From positions 1-49,973 of the forward strand of contig SHVL01000015.1 in NCBI GenBank assembly GCA_009694305.1: a DNA stretch of 49,973 nt. The letters are read 5' to 3'. The stretch's first letter is position 1. The number at the start of each line of letters is the position of its first letter. The stretch comes from Thermoleophilia bacterium. GTDB taxonomy: Bacteria > Actinomycetota > Thermoleophilia > Gaiellales > Gaiellaceae. Below, one piece after another: positions 37,704-44,711 of the stretch. A program made the position numbers and the translations under genes. The notes below the pieces were generated by a model, which had not been told where the DNA came from, did not search any database, and was given only the letters and a program-made list of their open reading frames with translations.

Positions 37704-38101
37704 GAGACGATTCTCCTTGTCGGGTGCGTGAGATCGGCGCAGTATGGCTGAACCACACGTGGCTCCGGAGGATTCCGGACTCGGTTCAAGGGACTCTTCA
37801 TGACCCGGAGGCGCGAGCGCTCCTCGAGATGGAGCTTCGCCGTGTCGAGGCTGTACGTGGGCTCGGTCGAGTCGGATCCATCGGTAAAGACATGGCCGAG
37901 ACGGGGGTGTGCCGACATCATTCAATTGATGGCTCCGGCTGGACGGCGAGGACAGGGAGGCCGACCGTCTGCCTCGTGGACGCCTCTGGTGTGACCTACG
38001 CACCTCCGCGAGGCCGGGCCGAGATCGTCGAATCGCCGACGGATGCGCACCAGCGCATCCCGGTGTGAGTGATACTTCGGGCCACCACACGAACGGAGAT
38101 C
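37704..38101. other. 398-bp region without a supported gene; possible MsrB relic
   Basis: No intact gene is visible. On the minus strand at about 37921-37800 a frame reads SAHPRLGHVFTDGSDSTEPT and continues LDTAKLHL, which loosely resembles the C-terminal part of MsrB (HLGHVFxDG), but the catalytic cysteine context is absent and the match is short. A GATACT box near 38071 precedes the OsmC gene. Confidence 0.35.
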
Positions 38102-38626
38102 ATGGATCGAGATCAGCTACGGAGTGCACAGGAGCCGTTGAAGCAGCGATACCGGGATGAACCGGACAAGGCCGTGGTGACGCTCCAGGCGACCGGAACG
38201 CTCGGGGAAGGGCTGACCTGCTCGGTGACGACCGGTCGTGCGCTCGCGGAAGCAGGGCTGCACCCGGCGACGGGTGGGGACGGCTCCACCCTTTGCTCGG
38301 GGGACATGTTGCTAGAGGCCCTGGTCGCCTGCGCAGGGGTCACGCTGAGGGCGGTTGCGACGTCGATCGGCGTTGACGTGCGGGCAGGAAGCGTACTCGC
38401 CGAAGGCGATCTCGACTTTCGCGGGACACTCGCCATCTCGAAGGATGTTCCGGTCGGATTTCGCGCGATTCGCCTCGCTTTCCGCCTCGAAACCGACGCG
38501 AGCAAGGAGGACCTCGACACCCTGCTAAAGCTGACTGAGCGCTACTGCGTCGTCTATCAGACACTCGCCAGCAGCCCGACCCTCGCGACGTCCTGGGCTG
38601 CGGACGCGGCGATTCCCGAGGCTTGA
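38102..38626 (+). CDS. OsmC family protein
   Basis: The 174-aa product belongs to the OsmC/Ohr superfamily of thiol-dependent peroxidases. Peroxidatic-type C65 is in STLCSGDMLLEALVACAGVT, with a second cysteine, C77, in the same helix, and a third in the ERYCVVYQTL segment near the C-terminus. The C-to-C spacing is not that of canonical Ohr, so substrate (organic or inorganic peroxide) is uncertain. ATG 38102 follows GGAGATC; an ATT/ATG extension to 38069 is less likely. It is followed by a GST-family gene. Confidence 0.85.
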   Translation: MDRDQLRSAQEPLKQRYRDEPDKAVVTLQATGTLGEGLTCSVTTGRALAEAGLHPATGGDGSTLCSGDMLLEALVACAGVTLRAVATSIGVDVRAGSVLAEGDLDFRGTLAISKDVPVGFRAIRLAFRLETDASKEDLDTLLKLTERYCVVYQTLASSPTLATSWAADAAIPEA

Positions 38627-38704
38627 TCCGACCGCGGCCGCCGCAAGCGTGCCGCCCATCACGCCCCAGCGACGAACCGTCATTCTGATTAGGGTTCTTA
38701 GCGG

Positions 38705-39304
38705 ATGCTGCTGTACAACTCGGCCGGATCGGGCAACTGCTACAAGGTGCGCCTTCTCGCGGCGCAGCTCGGCCTCCCGCTCGAGCTCCAGGAACTAGAC
38801 GTCGTCGACCGTTCGAACCGAGCGGAGGTGCTCGGCGACCTCAACCCGGCGCGACGCGTCCCGACGCTCGTGCTCGACGACGGCCGTCCGCTCGCCGAGT
38901 CCAACGCGATCCTCTGGTACCTCGGGGACGGCAGCGAGTACGTGCCCGTCGCCCCCTACGAGCGGGCACAGGTGCTCCAGTGGCAGTTCTTCGAGCAGTA
39001 CCAGCTCGAGCCGTCGATCGCCGTCGTGCGATTCCTGCTCATCTTCTCCGGCGAGGCAGGCAGGCACGCCGCACGCATCAGGGAGCAGACTGCAAACGGG
39101 TACATCGCTCTCGATGCGATGGAGCGGCATCTCGCTCAGCGCACCTACCTTGTCAGCGAGCGCTACACGATCGCTGACATCTCGCTCTACGCCTACACGC
39201 ACGTGGCGCACGAGGGAGGGTTCGACCTCGGGCCCTATCCGGCGCTTCGCGCGTGGCTGGGGCGCGTGGCGGCGCAGACCGGGCACGTGACGATCGACGC
39301 GTGA
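38705..39304 (+). CDS. Glutathione S-transferase family protein
   Basis: The 199-aa product has the N-terminal thioredoxin-like domain (YNSAGSGNCYKVRLLAAQLG, then PARRVPTLVLDDG and the glutathione-site motif LAESNAILWYLG) and the all-helical C-terminal domain with YTIADISLYAYTHVA. Since most Actinobacteria make mycothiol rather than glutathione, the cosubstrate is unclear; such proteins may use other thiols. It is convergent with the globin gene, and the two stops flank a 7-bp hairpin. Confidence 0.85.
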   Translation: MLLYNSAGSGNCYKVRLLAAQLGLPLELQELDVVDRSNRAEVLGDLNPARRVPTLVLDDGRPLAESNAILWYLGDGSEYVPVAPYERAQVLQWQFFEQYQLEPSIAVVRFLLIFSGEAGRHAARIREQTANGYIALDAMERHLAQRTYLVSERYTIADISLYAYTHVAHEGGFDLGPYPALRAWLGRVAAQTGHVTIDA

Positions 39305-39337
39305 AACCCCGGAGACCGGCTGAAGCCGGTCACCTCG
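39305..39337. repeat. REP-like hairpin, copy 1 (between convergent genes)
   Basis: GACCGGC and GCCGGTC (39314-39320 and 39325-39331) form a perfect seven-base stem with loop TGAA. On the minus strand it is followed by TCCGGGGTT. A second copy with the same flank lies at 42827-42857. It sits between the gst and globin stops, so it may also terminate both. Confidence 0.7.
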
Positions 39338-39346
39338 CCGACCACG

Positions 39347-39739
39347 TCAGAACGTGTTGATCATGGCCGGCGCGGCGGTCTCGAAGTAGCGCCAGATCAG
39401 CGCGTCGAACTCGTCCGGCAGTGCCTGCTCGTCGAGCGATGCCCGCATGTGCCCGAGCCACCGCTCGGTCGCGGCTTCGTCGATGGGGAACGGCGCATGG
39501 CGCATCCGCAGGCGCGGATGGCCGCGCTGGTCGGAGTAGGTCGTGGGGCCGCCCCAGTACTGCTCCAGGAAGAGGCGCAGGCGTTCAGCGGCCGGTCCGA
39601 GGTCGCGGCCCGGGTACATGGGCCGGATCACCGGGTCGGTCTCGACCCGCTCGTAGAAGCCGGCGACGAGGCGCTCGAAGAAGGCGTGGCCGCCGAACGC
39701 CTCGTAGGCCGTGACCATCTCCTCGCCGGTGTTGCTCAC
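39347..39739 (-). CDS. Group II truncated haemoglobin
   Basis: The 130-aa haem protein has the truncated-globin fold: GGHAFFERLVAGFYERV with tyrosine B10 (Y29), proximal histidine H81 in RMRHAPFPI, and tryptophan G8 in ATERWLGHMRAS. Y-B10 together with W-G8 marks group II (TrHbO), which handles oxygen, NO or peroxide. GTG start 39739 diverges from gltX 42 bases away. The frame upstream lies opposite gltX and is not coding. Confidence 0.87.
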   Translation of the reverse strand: MSNTGEEMVTAYEAFGGHAFFERLVAGFYERVETDPVIRPMYPGRDLGPAAERLRLFLEQYWGGPTTYSDQRGHPRLRMRHAPFPIDEAATERWLGHMRASLDEQALPDEFDALIWRYFETAAPAMINTF

Positions 39740-39781
39740 CCGAGCATTCTGCCCGCGGTGGGAGTCCGATACGGTCAGGGG

Positions 39782-40840
39782 GTGACAATCCGCGTCCGCT
39801 TCGCACCGAGCCCCACCGGCTCCCTCCATCTGGGCAACGCGCTCAGCGCAGTCGTCAACCGCACGTACGCCGACGAGCACGGTGGCGTGCTCGTGCTGCG
39901 GATCGACGACACCGACCCGACCCGCTCGCTCGCCGGGGGAGAGGAGGCGATCCTGGCCGATCTCGCCTGGCTCGGGATCGGCTGGGACGAAGGGCCGCTG
40001 CGGCAGAGCCGGCGCGGTGCCGTCTACGCGGCCGCGCTCGAACGGGCGCTCGGCAACGGCGCCGTCCACGACGACGACGGCTCGATCCGGCTTGCCGGCA
40101 CGACCCTGGCTCGAGCCGACGGGACCGCCACCTACCAGCTCGCCACGGTCGCAGACGACCTCGACCTCGGGATCACCCACATCATCCGCGGTTCGGACCA
40201 CCGGCCCAACGAGGACGTGCAGCAGTGGATCGCCCGGGCGCTCGGAGGCGAGCTGCCGGAAGTGATCCACCATGGGCTGCTCCTCGGCGAGGACGGCAAG
40301 AAGCTTTCCAAGCGCGCTGCACACGCCTCGGTCGCCGACCTCCGCGAAGAGGGCATTCCAGGAGCGGCGGCGCGCGCCTACCTCGACGAGCTCGGGCTGC
40401 CGCGCCACGACGTCCAGCTCGATCCCGCGCGAATCCAGCGGCTCGCAATCGATTCGATCGCAGCAATGTCCGACGCCGACCTCGTCGCAGCGGCGGGTGC
40501 TCCGATCGAGCTCGCGCGGGCCCTGCGCGGGGCACGCACGCTGGTCGAGGCAGGCGAGATCGCGCAGCAGATCACCGCGCCGGTAGCCGTGGTTCTCACC
40601 GAGGAGGCGCGGCCCACGATGGAGCGGTTCGTCGAGTTGCGTGAGGGAGCGCCCGAATCGCTCGACGAGGCCGGTGCCCGCGCGATCGTCCGCGAGCTGA
40701 AGGCCGTGGGCGGGAGCCTGAAGCAGCTGCGCCTCGCCCTGACGGGAGCCGAGCGTGGCCCGGAGCTCTGGACGGTCGTTGCCGCTCTGCCCCGTGACGA
40801 GGCGCTCCGTCGAGCGGCCGCCGCTATAACACCGCGATGA
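39782..40840 (+). CDS. gltX: Glutamyl-tRNA synthetase, compact form
   Basis: The enzyme charges tRNA-Glu. The 352-aa product has the class I core: FAPSPTGSLHLGNAL with HLGN, RIDDTDPTRS, GIGWDEGP, THIIRGSDH and the KMSKS variant KKLSKRA at residues 173-179. In ordinary GluRS the KMSKS motif is near residue 245 and the length is about 470-490. About 60-70 residues of the connective insertion and part of the anticodon-binding region are missing. It is longer than GluQ-RS, keeps a C-terminal helical domain, and sits where gltX lies in Bacillus (before cysS), so I call it GltX, with GluQ-RS-like or another specificity possible. GTG 39782 is six bases after TACGGT (leaderless). Confidence 0.8.
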   Translation: MTIRVRFAPSPTGSLHLGNALSAVVNRTYADEHGGVLVLRIDDTDPTRSLAGGEEAILADLAWLGIGWDEGPLRQSRRGAVYAAALERALGNGAVHDDDGSIRLAGTTLARADGTATYQLATVADDLDLGITHIIRGSDHRPNEDVQQWIARALGGELPEVIHHGLLLGEDGKKLSKRAAHASVADLREEGIPGAAARAYLDELGLPRHDVQLDPARIQRLAIDSIAAMSDADLVAAAGAPIELARALRGARTLVEAGEIAQQITAPVAVVLTEEARPTMERFVELREGAPESLDEAGARAIVRELKAVGGSLKQLRLALTGAERGPELWTVVAALPRDEALRRAAAAITPR

Positions 40841-42117
40841 CGGTACGCCTCTACGACACCCAGACGAAGTCGCTCGTCGAGCTTCCACCCGCTCCGGCGC
40901 AGGTCGGGATGTACGTCTGCGGCCCGACCGTCTACCAGCGGGCCCACATCGGCAACGCCGTCCCGTTCGTCATCTTCGCCTGGCTCCGCAACTGGCTGCG
41001 CGAGCGTGGCTACGACGTCACCTACGTCCACAACATCACGGACGTCAACGACAAGATCTACGAGGCTGCACCGGGCGCGAGCGCGGAGCGGGCGCGCGAG
41101 GCGACCGCCTGGTACATCGAGGACACCGCTTCCTTCGGGCTCGAGATGCCGGACGCCCAGCCGCTCGCGACCGAGACGATCCCCGAGATCGTGGAGCTGA
41201 TCGAGGAGCTCGTCTCTGCCGGCCATGCCTACGAGTCCGGCGGGGACGTGTACTTCCGGGTCGCGAGCTTCGAGAGCTACGGCGCGCTCTCGGGCCAGCG
41301 GCCGGATCAGGTCGAGGAGCAGGAGCCGAGTGCGCTGAAGGAGGACCCAAGGGACTTCGCGCTCTGGAAGGCGACGAAGGAGGGAGAGGACACATCGTGG
41401 GCCTCACCCTGGGGGCAGGGCCGGCCCGGCTGGCACATCGAGTGCTCGGCGATGGCCGAGAAGACGCTCGGGCCGGAGTTTCTCATCCACGGTGGTGGGC
41501 TCGACCTCGTCTTCCCGCATCACGAGAACGAGCGGGCGCAGTCGCAGGCCGTCGGGCGGCCGTTCGCGAAGATCTGGATGCACAACGGGCTGCTCCGCTT
41601 CGTCGGCGAGAAGATGTCGAAGTCCGTCGGCAACATCGCCACGATCCAGGAGGTGATTGCCGAGTGGGGGGCCGAGACGGCGCTGCTGTTCCTGATGACG
41701 GGGCACTGGCGCAAGCCGCTCGAGTTCTCGCAGGAGGCGATGACGGCTGCGAGCGTGCAGGTCGAGAGTCTGCGTAACGCGCTTCGGGGTGAGACGAGGG
41801 CTGTCGGGGACTGGGACGCTCTCGCCTCCGCACTCGACGAGGACTTCAACACGCCTGCCGCTCTTGCGCTCCTCCACCGCTGGGCCCGCGAGGGCGCTCT
41901 CGACGAGCTGCGGCGAGGCCTCGCGATCTTCGGGCTCGGTGAGCTCGGCGACACCGTGGAGGCGCCGGCGGAGGTGATCGCACTGGCGCAGGCACGCGTC
42001 GAGGCACGCCTGGCCCGCGACTTTGCCGCGTCGGACAGCCTGCGTGACGAGATCGTGCGGGCGGGGTGGGAGGTGCGGGACATCCCGGCCGGCTTCGAGC
42101 TCGTGCCGCTGTCGTGA
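40837..42117 (+). CDS. cysS: Cysteinyl-tRNA synthetase
   Basis: CysS charges tRNA-Cys. The 426-aa product has zinc ligand C28 in MYVCGPTVY, HIGN at residues 37-40, the WHIECSAMAEKTLG and GGLDLVFPHHENE zinc segments, and EKMSKSVGN. The C-terminal DALR-type helical domain is short but present. ATG overlaps the gltX stop (ATGA) and its own stop overlaps rlmB. cysE and mrnC, which flank cysS in Bacillus, are absent. Confidence 0.94.
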   Translation: MTVRLYDTQTKSLVELPPAPAQVGMYVCGPTVYQRAHIGNAVPFVIFAWLRNWLRERGYDVTYVHNITDVNDKIYEAAPGASAERAREATAWYIEDTASFGLEMPDAQPLATETIPEIVELIEELVSAGHAYESGGDVYFRVASFESYGALSGQRPDQVEEQEPSALKEDPRDFALWKATKEGEDTSWASPWGQGRPGWHIECSAMAEKTLGPEFLIHGGGLDLVFPHHENERAQSQAVGRPFAKIWMHNGLLRFVGEKMSKSVGNIATIQEVIAEWGAETALLFLMTGHWRKPLEFSQEAMTAASVQVESLRNALRGETRAVGDWDALASALDEDFNTPAALALLHRWAREGALDELRRGLAIFGLGELGDTVEAPAEVIALAQARVEARLARDFAASDSLRDEIVRAGWEVRDIPAGFELVPLS

Positions 42118-42818
42118 CCCGGGAAATCGTCTTCGGACGGAACGCTGTCCGTGAGGCTCTGCGCGGCCGACGCGAGGTGCTCGAGCTGTGGGTGTCCGAA
42201 CGGGCGGCCGCAGCGCTCGACTGGCTCGGAGAGGGTCCTCGACCGCGGGTCGCCAGGGAGGAGGAGCTGACGGAGGCGGCGGAGAGCCCCGATCATCAGG
42301 GTGTCGTCGCCTGGGCTGAACCGTACCCGTACGCCGACCCGTGGGCGCTCGCCTCGCTCGAGAAGCCATTGCTCGCCTGTCTCGATCAGGTCACCGACCC
42401 GCGGAATCTCGGAGCGGTGATCCGATCGGCCGCAGGGGCAGGTGCCACGGGCGTGATCGTGCCCGCCCACGGTGCGGCCCGGGTGACGCCGGCCGTGTGC
42501 CGATCTTCGGCAGGAGCTGTCGAGCATCTGCCGGTCGCCGTCGTACCGAACCTCGCGCGCTACCTGGCCGAGATCAAACGGGGCGACCTCTGGTCGTACG
42601 CGGCCGCGGCAGACGCGACGCAGACGATGTGGCAGACAGACCTGACGGGAGGCGTTGCGCTCGTCTTCGGGGCCGAGGGCAAGGGTGTGCGGCCGCTCGT
42701 CCGCAAGACCTGCGACGCGACCGTCTCGATCCCACTCGCTGCCGGTGTCGAGTCGCTGAACGTCAGTGTCGCGGCCGCCGTGCTGCTGTACGAGGCCCGT
42801 CGGCAGCGAGCCTCGTAG
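42114..42818 (+). CDS. rlmB: 23S rRNA 2'-O-methyltransferase, SpoU/RlmB family
   Basis: This SPOUT methyltransferase probably methylates G2251 of 23S rRNA, judged by family and neighbours. The 234-aa product has the substrate-binding N-terminal domain (VFGRNAVREALRG and so on) and the knotted catalytic domain: DQVTDPRNLGAVIRSA (motif 1), VFGAEGKGVRPLV (motif 2) and IPLAAGVESLNVSVAAAVLLYE (motif 3). GTG 42114 overlaps the cysS stop by four bases; an ATG at 42066 is an out-of-context extension. cysS-rlmB-NYN-sigH is the Bacillus order. Confidence 0.92.
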   Translation: MTREIVFGRNAVREALRGRREVLELWVSERAAAALDWLGEGPRPRVAREEELTEAAESPDHQGVVAWAEPYPYADPWALASLEKPLLACLDQVTDPRNLGAVIRSAAGAGATGVIVPAHGAARVTPAVCRSSAGAVEHLPVAVVPNLARYLAEIKRGDLWSYAAAADATQTMWQTDLTGGVALVFGAEGKGVRPLVRKTCDATVSIPLAAGVESLNVSVAAAVLLYEARRQRAS

Positions 42819-42826
42819 GTCTCTGC

Positions 42827-42857
42827 GGTGACAGGCTTCGGTCTGTCTCCGGGGTTC
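42827..42857. repeat. REP-like hairpin, copy 2
   Basis: GACAGGC and GTCTGTC form a seven-base stem (one G-T pair) with loop TTCG. The flank TCCGGGGTT is the same as in copy 1, and a stem pair differs by a double change that keeps pairing. It lies between rlmB and the NYN gene. Confidence 0.65.
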
Positions 42858-42884
42858 AGCCGGCTTTCGCCCTACGATGCGTCC

Positions 42885-43316
42885 ATGCCCGAGCCGACCC
42901 TTTACCTCTTCGACGGCCACAATCTCCTGCACGCGGGTGGGTACACGGATGTCTGTGAGCTCACCGACGAGCTTGCAAACTTCGTCGCCGTGAACGGTGC
43001 GCGCGGAGTCGTCGTCTTCGACGGTACCGGCGAGGAGTCCGAGATAGGGCCGCTCTCGGTGCGCTACGCGCCTCACGCCGACACGCTGCTCGAGCGTCTC
43101 GCAGCCGAGCATCGGCAACGGGAGCGCGTCTGCCTGATCTCCTCCGATGCTGCCATCCGCGGCACATCCGGTCAGGAGGTGCGCAACATCTCCTCGGGCG
43201 CGTTCCTGCGCGACCTCGAGAGCCCGACGCATGTCGAGTACGAGGCGTCACGCCTCCGGGATCGGATCGACCCGGAGACACGGGCCCGCCTCGAGCAGCT
43301 CCGCCGCGGTCTCTGA
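42885..43316 (+). CDS. NYN-domain endoribonuclease, YacP/Rae1-like
   Basis: The 143-aa product has the NYN (PIN-like) nuclease start YLFDGHNLLHAGG with the first acidic residue, a GVVVFDG strand, the RYAPHADTLLERLAAE helix with further acidic residues, and LISSDAAIRG with the last conserved aspartate. In Bacillus the protein in this position, Rae1 (YacP), is a ribosome-associated mRNA endonuclease. Location between rlmB and sigH is the same here. ATG 42885 is six bases after TACGAT (42873-42878), so it is probably a leaderless transcript; an ATG at 42828 would extend into the REP-like hairpin. Confidence 0.85.
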   Translation: MPEPTLYLFDGHNLLHAGGYTDVCELTDELANFVAVNGARGVVVFDGTGEESEIGPLSVRYAPHADTLLERLAAEHRQRERVCLISSDAAIRGTSGQEVRNISSGAFLRDLESPTHVEYEASRLRDRIDPETRARLEQLRRGL

Positions 43317-43371
43317 AGCACCGGGGCGCGTTGAGTCAGCCGGCGCGAAGCAGAGAAGCTCTTCGCGCATA

Positions 43372-43385
43372 CGAACGTATGTTCT
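43372..43385. promoter_or_regulatory. LexA-like box upstream of sigH
   Basis: CGAACGTATGTTCT contains CGAAC-N4-GTTC, one base short of the full SOS consensus. It also lies in the palindrome CATACGAACGTATG (43368-43381). It is 134 bases before the sigH start and could regulate sigH, or be coincidental. Confidence 0.4.
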
Positions 43386-43412
43386 TATCACAGTGCAAAA
43401 TCTGCAAGGGGG

Positions 43413-43444
43413 TTGTAACGCGCGCAAGAACGTGCTACGTTCTT
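43413..43444 (+). promoter_or_regulatory. Promoter of sigH overlapped by an 8-3-8 inverted repeat
   Basis: TTGTAA (43413-43418) and TACGTT (43436-43441) are 17 bases apart. AAGAACGT and ACGTTCTT (43426-43433 and 43437-43444) form a perfect inverted repeat around GCT that covers the spacer and -10 box, the usual place for an operator. A GGTGA/TCACC hairpin (43457-43475) lies in the leader. Confidence 0.6.
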
Positions 43445-43519
43445 CCTCAAGTTCAGGGTGAGACTTTGCTTCACCGTGATGCGTAAAACCTCGGAAAACG
43501 CTTAGACAAGGGAGAAACG

Positions 43520-44185
43520 ATGTCCCCCCGTACGGCCTTTGCCCCGAAGACCCCACAGAAGCTTCAACGTGAACTTGAGGATTTGCAGCTCGTCCTCAAG
43601 GCCCGGAACGGCAACCAGGCGGCGCTCGATCAGCTGATGCGGCGCTATCACGGCTTCGTCCGTCTGAAGGCGAGCAGCTACTTCCTCGCAGGCGGTGACG
43701 CGGACGACCTGATCCAGGAGGGCATGATCGGGCTGTACAAGGCGATGCGTGATTTCAGGCACGACAAGGAGACGTCGTTCCGCTCGTTCGCCGAGTTGTG
43801 CGTGACGCGCCAGATCATCACGGCGATCAAGACAGCGACGCGGTTCAAGCACTCGCCTCTGAATCAGTACATCTCGTTCAGCCATACGCCGTCGGGCCAG
43901 GACAACGAAGGAGACTGCACGCTGGGTGACGCTCTCCCCGGCCCCGGCACGGACGATCCTGCTAGTCGCGTGATCTCCACCGAGGAGCTCCAGAGCCTCG
44001 TCGGCTGTCTCGGTACGACGTTGTCGCCACTCGAGTCCGACGCGTTGCGCCTCTACCTCGACGGCAAGTCGTACGACATGATGGCGGTCGAGCTCGAGTG
44101 CGATACGAAGACGATCGATAATGCGCTGCAGCGGGTGAAGCGCAAGATCGTGCAGCATCAGGCAACGCGCGCGGTGCCTGCCTAG
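43520..44185 (+). CDS. sigH: RNA polymerase sigma factor of the SigH (Spo0H) type
   Basis: The 221-aa sigma-70 family protein closely resembles Bacillus SigH: region 2 has MRRYHGFVRLKASSYFLAGG, DDLIQEGMIGLYKAMRDF and FAELCVTRQIITAIKTATR, and region 4 has DGKSYDMMAVELECD and TIDNALQRVKRKI. In Bacillus SigH governs the transition to stationary phase, sporulation and competence; no sporulation gene is present here, so the regulon is unknown. AAGGGAG lies before the ATG. The leader and promoter carry two inverted repeats, one LexA-like. sigH closes the conserved block. Confidence 0.9.
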   Translation: MSPRTAFAPKTPQKLQRELEDLQLVLKARNGNQAALDQLMRRYHGFVRLKASSYFLAGGDADDLIQEGMIGLYKAMRDFRHDKETSFRSFAELCVTRQIITAIKTATRFKHSPLNQYISFSHTPSGQDNEGDCTLGDALPGPGTDDPASRVISTEELQSLVGCLGTTLSPLESDALRLYLDGKSYDMMAVELECDTKTIDNALQRVKRKIVQHQATRAVPA

Positions 44186-44516
44186 CGGGAGAGCTCGCTT
44201 CCAGCGGGAGCGGTCGAGGCTACTCCGAGCGGTGGGAGGACACCTGCAGCGGCGGTCGAGCGACGCGCTGCTCTGCTGTCTGCCCGACTCGCAGGCGACC
44301 GCAAAGAGCTCGGCATCCTACACGGCGGAAGCGACCGTGCAGTAGATCGGTGGCGACGCTGTCGCTCCTGCGGCCGAGGAAGCCCAAGCGGCCGGTCGTG
44401 CCAGGTGGTTCAACGCCCTCGCCGTCGGCGAAGCGCTCGCGGAGATCGGCGAAGTGGAACGGAGAAGACCTGACCCCGCCCATACGCCCATACAAACCGG
44501 CCGCACAAAAGCGAAG
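44186..44516. other. sigH-tRNA intergenic region
   Basis: About 330 bases without a gene I can support on either strand. The right end is downstream of the minus-strand tRNA and could hold its terminator, but no clear hairpin with a T-tract is seen. Confidence 0.6.
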
Positions 44517-44590
44517 AGCCGAAGAAGGGATTCGAACCCTTGACCCCCGCTTTACAAGAGCGGTGCTCTGACCAGCTGAGCTACTTCGGC
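44517..44590 (-). tRNA. tRNA-Thr (anticodon TGT)
   Basis: The minus strand folds into a full 74-nt cloverleaf without encoded CCA. The acceptor stem is GCCGAAG paired with CTTCGGC, the D-arm begins GCTC, and the anticodon stem CCGCT/AGCGG closes the loop CTTGTAA. The T-loop is TTCGAAT between AAGGG and CCCTT. The discriminator base is T, as allowed for threonine tRNAs. Confidence 0.96.
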
Positions 44591-44711
44591 GACTGTACCA
44601 TCGTAGACGCCGCCGTCCCTCGTACGACGCGGGACGGCGCGAACGACCGACCCTGACCTGCATCATGCGGGGAGAGCGGCGAAAAGAGCATCATTGCGCC
44701 ATACTCCGCAG

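Noticed and set aside
41520-43232. 570-codon minus-strand frame
   Set aside because: It is opposite cysS, rlmB and the NYN gene, all of which have clear motifs. Its composition is arginine-rich shadow sequence.
44350-44666. Reading frames running over the tRNA
   Set aside because: The segment RRAEEGIRTLDPRF is a well-known translation artefact of a tRNA; the cloverleaf explains it.
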